Assembly (NCBI RefSeq): GCF_000702165.1 | Contig: NZ_JNKU01000001.1 | Location: forward strand, 42,657 to 106,656 | Length of the DNA stretch: 64,000 bases | Direction: 5' to 3' | Source of the DNA: Sharpea azabuensis DSM 18934 | GTDB lineage: Bacteria; Bacillota_I; Bacilli_A; Erysipelotrichales; Coprobacillaceae | In this document: piece by piece, positions 1-8,101 of the stretch | How the letters are laid out: every line of letters begins with the position of its first letter | Numbering within the stretch: the first letter of the stretch is position 1 | Made by a program: the position numbers and the translations under genes | Notes under the pieces: model-generated | Told to the model about the DNA's origin: nothing | The model's input: the letters and a program-made list of their open reading frames with translations, nothing else | The model's database searches: none

Positions 1-1
1 C

Positions 2-1900
2 AGAAGACAGATAATAGCTAGATCATTTGCTCATAGTCAATTAAAAGGAAAGTACCTGGAGCGTAAGATTGATGATCATACTTATCTCAATTTCGCAAGT
101 CTTATTCTTGAAAATATTGAACATGCTTCAGAGAATATAGCCAAGATTAGAGCTTCACTTGCAGTCATGAAAGATGGTCAAGCCGTTTTCACGAATCTTG
201 AGAAAGTCTATATTTATCGTTATGTCTTTACAAAGGGAACAAGCGTGCTTGATCCTATTACTTTAGAACATATTGATGATATTGAGGATGAAGATATTGT
301 CAATACATTAAAACAGATGGAATTGGATCGACTCAATCCTGTCTATCGCTATAATACGCTTTATCAGGACCAGCTTCTTTTTGTTGCGAGAAGTTATCAG
401 AAGGTTGGGGTGACCTATGCAGAAATCTCTGATACAGCTCTTGTTAAGGCAAGTGAAGCAGCCAATACGCTTGCACAGATTCATGAAGTGATGCCAGCTA
501 TTACAAAGGAAACAGGAGTAACACTGCGTTTCTTATGTGCTTTTAGACGTATTCCATTGACGATTGTTAAAGATCAAATTGGACAGAATGGTTTTAATGA
601 AAACTTGCAAGTTTTAAAGGCGGTGGCGAATGATCCCTATGTGGCGGGTAGTGATTTTGTAGGAGAAGAAATGAATGATATTCGTGAACTCTCTTCAGTT
701 ATTCAGGCCATTGTTGCCATTGCCAAAGATATTCCAAGCTTTGTCATCAGATTCCATGCCGGAGAGAATGACTCATTGCCAGATAATGTTTTAAATAGTG
801 TCCTTGAAGTAGAAAAAGCACTCGCTCCAGGACAGTTCTTTCCCCATGTACGCTTAGGCCATGGTCTCTATACGCCAGCACTTGATAGTCAAAAAGGCAA
901 GCTGCTTTTAGAAAAGCTTAAAGATTATCGAATAGCACTCGAATTCCAGATTACCTCCAATGTTAGACTCAATAATCTCACTGAATTAACACATCATCCC
1001 TTAAAAGACTATTTAAGAAATGATATTCGCTGTGTCCAGGGGACTGATGGGGGAGCTCTTTATGGGACTAACTCCATTGATGAACAATTGTCGCTTGAAC
1101 GCATGCTTGACTTGAGTTTTGAAGAAATGAAGAAAATGCGTGATGTTGAAGCTGCGATTTGTCATACGGCGATGCATGAATTTCATGAGAAAATGGCAGA
1201 CTTTAAGAAAGCCCTGGGCATACAAAGTGTTGCCACTTATTACAATGAACGTATTGATGAACAAAAACATCATGTGATTACTTTGACGCCGACAAGCCGT
1301 AATCTTGAAGCTTCAGTTTCTCTTGCTTCAAAGATTAAGCCATTGCCACTTCATAAGATTCCTATTGTGATTGTTGGAGGATCCTTTAACAATGTTAATC
1401 ATCAAACAGAATTAAGAGAAGATGAATGTCATCTTCTTGATGAACTCATTGATAGTGTAAAGAAAGAAGATGTCTTCTTTGTGATTGGTTCAAGCATGTC
1501 AGGCTATGAAAAATATCTATTGGATCATGCCATAGGTTTCGAGGTCTATAGCTTTGTCCCTAAAATGTTGACAGAAAAAGAAGTAGAACGCATCAAGAAG
1601 GAAGATGTTGGTGTACGTATATCCATTGAATCTTCCCCATTAGGTGTTTATAAGAGCTTTGCCTTTGAAATTTTCAAGCGGAGACCTTCTTTGCTGCTAG
1701 CTCTAGATGGGCATAGTGCGGCAAGTAATATGATTCAGGATGCAAAAAATAGTCAGTATAAATGTTGGATTGTGGTTGATGAAAGCGTGCCATCCTTGGT
1801 TGAAAAAGCCAGTTCACTTGAAGGCTATGTCACTTTCTGGAAGCCAGGTGATGGTGTTCAAGGAATTTGTGAGATGCTTAAGAGAACGATTATTGATTAA
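2..1900 (+). CDS. Adenosine deaminase-like amidohydrolase with C-terminal Rossmann-like domain (5' partial)
   Basis: The reading frame is already open at base 2, so the gene starts upstream of the window; the ATG at 167 is internal. Metallo-deaminase motifs seen are FHAGEN, RLGHGL, ITSN, HPLKDY and GTDGG, matching the adenosine/AMP deaminase series (HAGE, GHG, SN, TDD) except that TDD reads TDG. The first HxH metal motif would lie upstream. The last ~190 residues form a separate alpha/beta segment beginning with IVIVGGSFN and containing GSSMSG, resembling nucleotide-binding SLOG/LOG-type folds; that assignment is inference. The expected role is purine deamination. It is followed 58 bases later by pepF. 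Confidence 0.75.
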   Translation, partial: RRQIIARSFAHSQLKGKYLERKIDDHTYLNFASLILENIEHASENIAKIRASLAVMKDGQAVFTNLEKVYIYRYVFTKGTSVLDPITLEHIDDIEDEDIVNTLKQMELDRLNPVYRYNTLYQDQLLFVARSYQKVGVTYAEISDTALVKASEAANTLAQIHEVMPAITKETGVTLRFLCAFRRIPLTIVKDQIGQNGFNENLQVLKAVANDPYVAGSDFVGEEMNDIRELSSVIQAIVAIAKDIPSFVIRFHAGENDSLPDNVLNSVLEVEKALAPGQFFPHVRLGHGLYTPALDSQKGKLLLEKLKDYRIALEFQITSNVRLNNLTELTHHPLKDYLRNDIRCVQGTDGGALYGTNSIDEQLSLERMLDLSFEEMKKMRDVEAAICHTAMHEFHEKMADFKKALGIQSVATYYNERIDEQKHHVITLTPTSRNLEASVSLASKIKPLPLHKIPIVIVGGSFNNVNHQTELREDECHLLDELIDSVKKEDVFFVIGSSMSGYEKYLLDHAIGFEVYSFVPKMLTEKEVERIKKEDVGVRISIESSPLGVYKSFAFEIFKRRPSLLLALDGHSAASNMIQDAKNSQYKCWIVVDESVPSLVEKASSLEGYVTFWKPGDGVQGICEMLKRTIID

Positions 1901-1958
1901 TCATGTTTCTAGAGTGAAAGAATAAAAAGTGCTATACTCATAGAAAGGAGTGATTTAA

Positions 1959-3764
1959 ATGGCAGAATTATTAAAAGAACGTAAAGATATGGATCCTGCA
2001 TACATGTGGGATTTGTCAACACTATATAAAGATGATGAAACTTGGGCTAAAGAAAAAGATCAACTAGAAGAAATGATCGGTCAGCTTAGTCAGTATCAAG
2101 GCACACTGAATAATGCAAAGAATATACGTACATTCTTTGACTTTGATACAAAGCTTTCACGTAAGCTTTCTGATTATTATTGTTATGCATCATTAAGAAA
2201 TTGTGAGGATACACGTGATAATGATGGTCAGGCGATGGAAGCCAAAGCTTTTGAAATCTATACAAAATATGCTACTGCAATAAGTTTTGCAGAACCAGAA
2301 ATCCTTTCACTTGATGAAAAGACAATGGAAGATATTATGCAGGATGAATTGCTGAAGCCTTATAGGTTTACCATGCAGAAATTGCTTGATGCAAAGCCAC
2401 ATGTTCTTTCATCAAAAGAAGAAGCCTTGTTAGCCGCCTATACTGAAGTCCTAGGTGCTCCTGGTAAGATCAGTGAAAACTTACAGGATGCCGATATGAC
2501 CTTTGATGATGTAGAAGATAGCCAGGGTGAGAAGCACCAGCTAACGGAAAGCAATTATATTCTCTTACAGACAAATACCGATCGTATACTAAGAAAGAAT
2601 GCTTTTAAAAGCTTTTATAAAAGTTATAAAGGACATATTAATACTTTTGCCGCTACTTATAATGCCAATGTTAAAGAAGCTGTGGCCAGTGCTAAAGTGA
2701 GACATTATTCATCTTCTAGAGCCATGAGCATGGCTAATGAACATGTTCCTGAAAGCGTCTATGATGGCTTAGTTGATACGGTTCATGAATATATGAATCA
2801 GATGTATCGCTATGTTGCTTTAAGAAAGAAAATGCTTGGTGTTGATGAGTTACATTATTATGATCTTTATACCCCACTTATGCCTGATTCGACAAAGCAT
2901 TATACTTATGAAGAAGCACAGGAAATGGTACTAGAAGCTGTTAAGCCGCTAGGGGAAGATTATGTCAATCGCGTTAAGCAGGCTTATCAGGATGGCTGGA
3001 TTGATGTCTATCCAAACGCTGGTAAACGTGGTGGAGCTTTCTCAAGCGGGACATATGATTCTAATCCATTCATTCTGACAAACTTTACAGGCACATTGGA
3101 TTCCGTAAGTACGCTCGCTCATGAAATGGGACACTCCCAGCATACATGGCTTGCCAACCATACACAGGAACCACAAAATGCCGACTATACGTTATTTGTT
3201 GCGGAAGTTGCTTCAACAGTTAATGAAAACCTCTTAATTGAACAGCTGCTTGCCAAAACAACGGAACCAAAAGAACGTCTTTCCCTTTTAAATCAGTATC
3301 TTGAAGGCTTTAAAGGAACTGTTTACCGTCAGACGATGTTTGCGGAATTTGAACGCGATGCGCATGCCATGGCTGAAGCAGGAGAGGCATTGACAGCTTC
3401 AAGCCTCAACAATCTCTACAAGAAACTTATTGAAGAGTATTTTGGTGAAGATCTTGTAGTTGATGATGAGGTGATGTATGAATGGGCAAGAATTCCACAT
3501 TTCTATCGTCCTTTCTATGTCTATAAATATGCTACTAGCTATTCAGCAGCTGTTAGTTTAAGTGAAGCCATTTTGAATGATGGTGATGAGGCTGTTAAGA
3601 AATATCTTGAATTCTTATCAATGGGTGGTTCAGCTTATCCACTTGATGAATTAAAGCATGCCGGTGTTGATTTCACAACATCCGCACCAGTATCTAGAGC
3701 ACTCAAGAAGTTTGCAAGCATCTTGGATGATGTTGAAGAAACATTAAAACAGCTTGATAAATAA
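1959..3764 (+). CDS. pepF: Oligoendopeptidase F (M3B metallopeptidase)
   Basis: This 601-aa protein has the usual length for PepF. The zinc-binding HExxH motif reads HEMGH at residues 388-392, with the downstream glutamate in the VAEVAST segment, and the N-terminal half matches the helical oligopeptidase F domain. It cleaves short peptides in the cytoplasm, probably serving peptide nutrition and turnover. The start ATG follows an AGAAAGGAG ribosome binding site. It appears monocistronic, ending in a complex set of hairpins (3767-3848). Confidence 0.95.
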   Translation: MAELLKERKDMDPAYMWDLSTLYKDDETWAKEKDQLEEMIGQLSQYQGTLNNAKNIRTFFDFDTKLSRKLSDYYCYASLRNCEDTRDNDGQAMEAKAFEIYTKYATAISFAEPEILSLDEKTMEDIMQDELLKPYRFTMQKLLDAKPHVLSSKEEALLAAYTEVLGAPGKISENLQDADMTFDDVEDSQGEKHQLTESNYILLQTNTDRILRKNAFKSFYKSYKGHINTFAATYNANVKEAVASAKVRHYSSSRAMSMANEHVPESVYDGLVDTVHEYMNQMYRYVALRKKMLGVDELHYYDLYTPLMPDSTKHYTYEEAQEMVLEAVKPLGEDYVNRVKQAYQDGWIDVYPNAGKRGGAFSSGTYDSNPFILTNFTGTLDSVSTLAHEMGHSQHTWLANHTQEPQNADYTLFVAEVASTVNENLLIEQLLAKTTEPKERLSLLNQYLEGFKGTVYRQTMFAEFERDAHAMAEAGEALTASSLNNLYKKLIEEYFGEDLVVDDEVMYEWARIPHFYRPFYVYKYATSYSAAVSLSEAILNDGDEAVKKYLEFLSMGGSAYPLDELKHAGVDFTTSAPVSRALKKFASILDDVEETLKQLDK

Positions 3765-3766
3765 AA

Positions 3767-3826
3767 AAGCTCCATTAAATGGAGCTTCAGACTGTCCACA
3801 ATCATTTGATTGTCAACAGTCTGAAG
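3767..3826. repeat. Two abutting palindromic hairpins after pepF
   Basis: The first is a perfect inverted repeat, AAGCTCCATT and AATGGAGCTT around one base (3767-3787). The second has arms CTTCAGACTGT (3785-3795) and ACAGTCTGAAG (3816-3826) with an inner ACAATCA/TGATTGT pair (3798-3804, 3807-3813). The second shares its outer bases with both the first hairpin and the downstream terminator, so the structures exclude one another at the edges. Confidence 0.7.
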
Positions 3827-3848
3827 GAGAGTAAGCTCTCCTTTTTTT
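3824..3848 (+). terminator. Rho-independent terminator of pepF
   Basis: The stem AAGGAGAG/CTCTCCTT with loop TAAG is followed by a run of T. Confidence 0.85.
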
Positions 3849-3868
3849 ATTCTTGTTGTACATAACAC

Positions 3869-3902
3869 GTTAGTTGACGTTAACTAACCAAGTGGTTATA
3901 AT
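3869..3902 (+). promoter_or_regulatory. Promoter and DtxR-type operator of the feo operon
   Basis: TTGACG (3874-3879) and TATAAT (3897-3902) are separated by 17 bases, an excellent sigma-A promoter. A 20-bp palindrome at 3869-3888 with arms GTTAGTT and AACTAAC covers the -35 box. It resembles operators of DtxR/IdeR/MntR regulators, and the first gene of the operon encodes such a regulator, so metal-dependent autorepression is the natural inference. Confidence 0.75.
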
Positions 3903-3930
3903 GGGGCTATGTTTTGAAAGGGGAATGTGT

Positions 3931-4314
3931 ATGGAAGAAAGACATTTGACTGAATCAGAAGAAGATTATCTTGAATCAGTCCTCATGATTACAAAAGAAA
4001 AAGGTGTATGTCATTCTGTTGATATTGTCAACCATCTACAGCACCGTAAGTCTTCAGTTTCTGTTGCTTTAAGTAAGCTAGAAGAGAAAGGCTATTTAAG
4101 AAAAGAAGGAAGAGATATTATCTTGAGTGATACTGGCATGAAGGCAGCAATGCATGTCTATGAGCGTCATCTGTTCTTCAAGAATGCCTTGATGGAATTA
4201 GGCATTGATGAGAATCAGGCAGAAGAAGAGGCATGTGCCATCGAACATGATATCTCCGATGATACATTTAGAAGAATACAAGCCAGAGTTCAAGAACTGC
4301 GAGGCGAACAATAA
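3931..4314 (+). CDS. DtxR-family metal-dependent transcriptional repressor
   Basis: A protein of ~127 aa starting MEERHLTESEEDYLE, the typical opening of DtxR/MntR/IdeR winged-helix regulators. The recognition helix lies around RKSSVSVALSKLEEKGYL. The C-terminal part (HLFFKNALMELGID...EEEACAIEHDIS) is the dimerisation and metal-binding domain with a conserved EEAC...EH pattern; there is no SH3/FeoA-like third domain, as in the short Firmicutes members. ATG 3931 is preferred because AGGGG sits 7 bases upstream and transcription probably starts near 3909. It overlaps feoB by one base, indicating translational coupling and control of ferrous iron uptake. Confidence 0.9.
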   Translation: MEERHLTESEEDYLESVLMITKEKGVCHSVDIVNHLQHRKSSVSVALSKLEEKGYLRKEGRDIILSDTGMKAAMHVYERHLFFKNALMELGIDENQAEEEACAIEHDISDDTFRRIQARVQELRGEQ

Positions 4315-6686
4315 TGAAAACACTCAAAGACCTCAATCTTAATGAATCTGCTTATGTCAAGACGGTTGGCGGAGAAGGAGAATTACGCCAGCATTTTCTT
4401 GATATGGGTGTTATTCCAGGCGCAAAGGTTACTTTAGTGAAATATGCTCCAATGGGAGATCCGATGGAACTGCGTATTCATGGCTATGAGCTGACATTGC
4501 GTCTTAATGAAGCTGAACAAATTGAAGTTACTGATCAGCCTCTTCATGAAGAAAGTGATGCGCCTGATCATCTTGATCGTCCATATCTTGATGCTTCCAA
4601 TTCACCCTTTGATCATCATCCGGGTTTAGGTGAAGATGGTATTTATCATGATAAAAAGAATGCCCACCCTGTTCCTGAAGGAACAACGCTAACTTTTGCC
4701 TTAGCTGGTAACCAGAACTGTGGCAAGACAACACTCTTCAATCAGCTGACAGGCTCAAACCAGCATGTCGGGAACTTCCCTGGAGTTACTGTTGATCGAA
4801 AGAGTGGGGCTATTAAGGGCTATCCTGAAACGCTAATTACGGATTTGCCAGGTATTTATTCCATGTCCCCTTATAGTGCCGAGGAGATTGTTTCTCGACA
4901 ATTCATTCTTAATGAAAAGCCAACAGGTATCATTAATATTGTTGATGCAACGAATATTGAAAGAAATCTCTACTTGACAATGCAGCTGATTGAACTCAAT
5001 AAACCGATGGTTGTTGCCTTGAATATGATGGATGAAGTCCAGGGCAATGGAGGCAGTATTAAGATCAACAAGCTTGAAGCCATGCTTGGTGTACCAGTTG
5101 TTCCTATTTCAGCTGCCAAGAATGAAGGTATTGATGAATTAGTCCGTCATGCCTTACATGTAGCGAAATATCAGGAATTGCCAACCCGTACAGACTTCTG
5201 TGATGAAAATGATCATGGTGGGGCAGTTCACCGTGCTCTTCATGCCATTATGCATTTGGTGCAAGATCATGCTCAAGATGCAGAGATTCCTATTCGCTTT
5301 GCCGCAAGCAAACTTATTGAAGGTGATGAGGTTGTGCTGAACGCATTAAATCTTGATAATGATGAAAAGAAGGCTATTGAAGCCATTATTGCACAGATGG
5401 AAAAAGAACGACATCTTGACCGTGCGGCTGCGATTGCTGATATGCGTTTTGCCTTTATTGAAAAATGTGTAGCAGCAACTGTCATCAAACCAAGAGAAAG
5501 CAAGGAGCATGAACGTAGTCGCAGGATTGATGCGATACTTACAGGAAAATATACAGCTATTCCAGCTTTTATCATAATCATGGCGATTATTTTCTATCTG
5601 ACATTCAATCTTGTAGGTGCTTATTTCCAGGACTTGATTGCAACAGGTATTGATCATTTGACAAATATTGTCGCCTTGGCGATGAAAGCTGGAGGAGTCA
5701 ACGAAGTTCTTCAGTCTCTTGTCATTAATGGTATATTTACTGGGGTTGGTTCAGTATTGAGCTTCCTGCCTTTAATCGTTCTGCTTTTCTTCTTCCTTTC
5801 ATTATTAGAAGATACAGGTTATATGGCACGTATTGCCTTTGTCATGGACAAGCTCTTAAGAAAAATTGGCTTGTCAGGAAGAAGTGTTGTGCCTATGTTG
5901 ATGGGATTTGGCTGTTCTGTACCAGCTGTCATGAGCTCACGTACACTGCCTAGTGATCGTGATCGCAAAATGACCATCATGCTGGTACCCTTTATGAGCT
6001 GTACGGCCAAACTGCCTATTTATGCCTTCTTTACAGCAGCCTTCTTCCCTGGACATGGGGCCATTGTGATGGTTCTGTTGTATTTCTTGGGGATTGTCGT
6101 AGGCATCTTGACTGCACTCTTAAGCAAGAATACCTTCTTTAAGGGTGAGGCTGTCCCATTTGTCATGGAATTGCCTAACTATCGTTTACCTAGTGTACGC
6201 AATGTCCTGCAGCTTCTATGGGAAAAGTCAAAAGACTTTATTCAGCGTGCATTTACCATTATCTTTGTCGCTTCAATTGTCATCTGGTTCTTACAGAACT
6301 TTGGCTTACATTTACAGCTTGTCAAGAATCCTGATGATTCTATTCTCGCTTATTGTGCAAGCTTTATTGCCCCAATCTTCAAGCCTCTTGGCTTTGGTGA
6401 CTGGCGCATTACATCAGCTTTGATTACAGGCTTTATGGCGAAGGAATCCGTTGTTTCGACATTGACTGTGCTGTTTGGTAGCACTGCTCATATTATGTCA
6501 ACACTAACGACACTCTCGGCTGCAAGCTTGCTTGTTTTCTGCTTGCTTTATACACCTTGTGTTGCCGCTATCGCTAGTATTAAGCGTGAACTAGGGGGAC
6601 GCTGGGCTGGATTTATTGTCATTTTCCAATGCGTTATCGCTTATCTTTGTGCCTTTATCGTACATACTATTGGATTATTATTCTAA
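4314..6686 (+). CDS. feoB: Ferrous iron transporter FeoB with fused N-terminal FeoA domain
   Basis: Residues 1-75 are a FeoA SH3-like domain (GELRQHFLDMGVIPGAKV). A His/Asp-rich linker (about 76-115) follows, then the FeoB G-domain with G1 GNQNCGKTT, G2 GVTVDRK, G3 DLPG and G4 NMMD, and then the polytopic permease part with the Cys-containing GFGCSVPA and SCTAKLPIY gating segments. FeoB imports Fe2+ across the cytoplasmic membrane. FeoA is normally a separate small protein; here it is fused in frame, giving 790 aa. The gene overlaps its DtxR-type regulator by one base and ends at a terminator (6686-6710). Confidence 0.96.
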   Translation: MKTLKDLNLNESAYVKTVGGEGELRQHFLDMGVIPGAKVTLVKYAPMGDPMELRIHGYELTLRLNEAEQIEVTDQPLHEESDAPDHLDRPYLDASNSPFDHHPGLGEDGIYHDKKNAHPVPEGTTLTFALAGNQNCGKTTLFNQLTGSNQHVGNFPGVTVDRKSGAIKGYPETLITDLPGIYSMSPYSAEEIVSRQFILNEKPTGIINIVDATNIERNLYLTMQLIELNKPMVVALNMMDEVQGNGGSIKINKLEAMLGVPVVPISAAKNEGIDELVRHALHVAKYQELPTRTDFCDENDHGGAVHRALHAIMHLVQDHAQDAEIPIRFAASKLIEGDEVVLNALNLDNDEKKAIEAIIAQMEKERHLDRAAAIADMRFAFIEKCVAATVIKPRESKEHERSRRIDAILTGKYTAIPAFIIIMAIIFYLTFNLVGAYFQDLIATGIDHLTNIVALAMKAGGVNEVLQSLVINGIFTGVGSVLSFLPLIVLLFFFLSLLEDTGYMARIAFVMDKLLRKIGLSGRSVVPMLMGFGCSVPAVMSSRTLPSDRDRKMTIMLVPFMSCTAKLPIYAFFTAAFFPGHGAIVMVLLYFLGIVVGILTALLSKNTFFKGEAVPFVMELPNYRLPSVRNVLQLLWEKSKDFIQRAFTIIFVASIVIWFLQNFGLHLQLVKNPDDSILAYCASFIAPIFKPLGFGDWRITSALITGFMAKESVVSTLTVLFGSTAHIMSTLTTLSAASLLVFCLLYTPCVAAIASIKRELGGRWAGFIVIFQCVIAYLCAFIVHTIGLLF

Positions 6687-6710
6687 GTCTGGTATCAACC
6701 AGGCTTTTTC
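6686..6710 (+). terminator. Terminator of the feo operon
   Basis: Eight-base-pair stem AGTCTGGT/ACCAGGCT with one G-T pair and loop ATCA, followed by TTTTTCTTTT. Confidence 0.75.
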
Positions 6711-6823
6711 TTTTCGTTGACTAAGAAATGGGCTATAATGAAAACAGGAGTGATTTTTGTAAGAATCAAATTGCTTGCACTACATGCGAACGATTTGAAA
6801 TAAAGAAAAGTGTAGGAAAAAAT

Positions 6824-7072
6824 ATGGAACTCAAAGACTTATATGAAACATTAAGTTCAGAAATGAAACATAAGATCAGAAGATGTCATTCTTTTATTGA
6901 AGCATTGGATGTGCTTGAAGAAAATGATATTGATTTCCCAGACGATATGTCAGCAGGTAACTTTTTTCTTGAAAATACGATCATCTGTCCAGATTGTGGC
7001 AGTGTGGATGTTGTAGAAAATAGTGATGGCAGTTATACATGCCAGACTTGTGGAAGAGTGTTTATTGTATAA
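6824..7072 (+). CDS. Small zinc-ribbon protein of unknown function
   Basis: An 82-aa protein starting MELKDLYETLSSEMKHKI. The C-terminal half carries two CxxC pairs (CPDCG and CQTCG, 13 residues between the pairs), a typical zinc ribbon; the N-terminal half is helical and acidic. ATG 6824 follows TAGGAAA. The frame stays open upstream to an ATG at 6728, adding a Cys-containing stretch (CKN...CTTCERF), but TATAAT at 6734-6739 suggests the transcript starts after 6728. The function is unknown; the proximity to feoB may be incidental. Confidence 0.7.
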   Translation: MELKDLYETLSSEMKHKIRRCHSFIEALDVLEENDIDFPDDMSAGNFFLENTIICPDCGSVDVVENSDGSYTCQTCGRVFIV

Positions 7073-7082
7073 TAAAAATTTA

Positions 7083-7111
7083 TTGCTTTGATAAAGAATT
7101 AAGCCTATAAT
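7083..7111 (+). promoter_or_regulatory. Promoter of nadE
   Basis: TTGCTT (7083-7088) and TATAAT (7106-7111) with 17-base spacing, upstream of a GGAGG site at 7123-7127. Confidence 0.7.
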
Positions 7112-7136
7112 GGGACACATATGGAGGATATGTAAT

Positions 7137-7916
7137 ATGTTGAAGAATCCTGAAAAGACAAAAAATGAGATTGTAGCTTGGATTAGAGATTATTTTGAAA
7201 AGAATGGACCAGAATGCTCAGCTGTCATTGGTATTAGTGGGGGCAAGGACAGTGGTGTTTGTGCGGCTTTATTAAAAGAAGCACTTGGTAAAGACCGTAT
7301 TGTTGCGGTATTGATGCCTAATGGTGAACAGAAAGATATTGATGATGCAAAGTTGCTGGTAGATTTGTTGGATTTGCCACATGCAGTATTAAATATTGAA
7401 GGGGCATTTAAGGGTATGGCAGAGATGCTGGAAGGAAGCGATGAACTCAAGGCCATCACTCACTTAGATAAGCTTTCTACGGATACAAGAGTGAATTTGC
7501 CACCTCGTTTACGTATGGCAACACTATATGCCGTTGGACAGATGCTGCCAAATGGTGGCCGTGTGGTTAACACATGCAACCGTTCAGAAGACTATGTTGG
7601 CTATTCGACAAAGTTTGGTGATGCCGCTGGTGACTTCTCACCACTCGCTAATCTTCTTGTTGAAGAAGTTTATCAGATTGGTGAAGTATTGAATCTTCCT
7701 GAAAAGCTTGTCAGAAAAGCACCAAGTGATGGCTTATCTGGCAAAACAGATGAAGATAAGCTTGGCTTTACATATGACACACTTGATCACTATGTGCTAA
7801 CAGGTGAATGTGAAGACGAAAAGACAAAAACAAGAATTGATCACTTACATAAGATCAATTTACATAAACTTGAATTAATGCCATCATTCCCTTTGGATCA
7901 GGTTGAACATGAATAG
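7137..7916 (+). CDS. nadE: NH3-dependent NAD+ synthetase
   Basis: About 259 aa. The ATP-pyrophosphatase P-loop SGGKDSGV is near the N terminus, and family blocks RMATLYAVGQ, CNRSEDYVGYSTKFGD and SDGLSGKTDEDKLG follow. The enzyme amidates nicotinate adenine dinucleotide to NAD+ in the cytoplasm; it lacks a glutaminase domain, so free ammonia is the expected donor. ATG 7137 is chosen because GGAGG lies 9 bases upstream; the in-frame ATG at 7110 overlaps the -10 box. It is monocistronic with its own terminator. Confidence 0.95.
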   Translation: MLKNPEKTKNEIVAWIRDYFEKNGPECSAVIGISGGKDSGVCAALLKEALGKDRIVAVLMPNGEQKDIDDAKLLVDLLDLPHAVLNIEGAFKGMAEMLEGSDELKAITHLDKLSTDTRVNLPPRLRMATLYAVGQMLPNGGRVVNTCNRSEDYVGYSTKFGDAAGDFSPLANLLVEEVYQIGEVLNLPEKLVRKAPSDGLSGKTDEDKLGFTYDTLDHYVLTGECEDEKTKTRIDHLHKINLHKLELMPSFPLDQVEHE

Positions 7917-7936
7917 ACTCTAAGAGTCTATTTTTT
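7914..7936 (+). terminator. Terminator of nadE
   Basis: Perfect stem TAGACTC/GAGTCTA, loop TAA, then six T; it includes the nadE stop codon. Confidence 0.85.
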
Positions 7937-8000
7937 CGTTTAAAAACAAATAATTTCTTCTTTTCATGAATATTTTTCTTTGAAAAAAAGCATCAAAAAC

Positions 8001-8014
8001 TGTTTACGCTTACA
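8001..8014. promoter_or_regulatory. Candidate cre (CcpA) site
   Basis: On the minus strand the 14 bases read TGTAAGCGTAAACA, agreeing with the Firmicutes cre pattern TGnAAnCGnWnnCA. It lies about 90 bases upstream of the RecJ-like gene, in a 165-base AT-rich gap with no other recognised element. Confidence 0.4.
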
Positions 8015-8101
8015 CCATGGATTATCCTTAATTTTTACTGAATTTTGTGTTAAATTAGTGTTGTAAATTTATGTGTATTGTATTTATTTTTGAAGGAAAT
8101 T

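Noticed and set aside
5273..5657. Two overlapping open frames of ~100 codons opposite feoB
   Set aside because: Both are shadows of the FeoB coding strand without start signals or family resemblance.
6717..6739. TTGACT and TATAAT as a promoter for the zinc-ribbon gene
   Set aside because: The spacing is only 11 bases, too short for a sigma-A pair; only the -10 box may be real.
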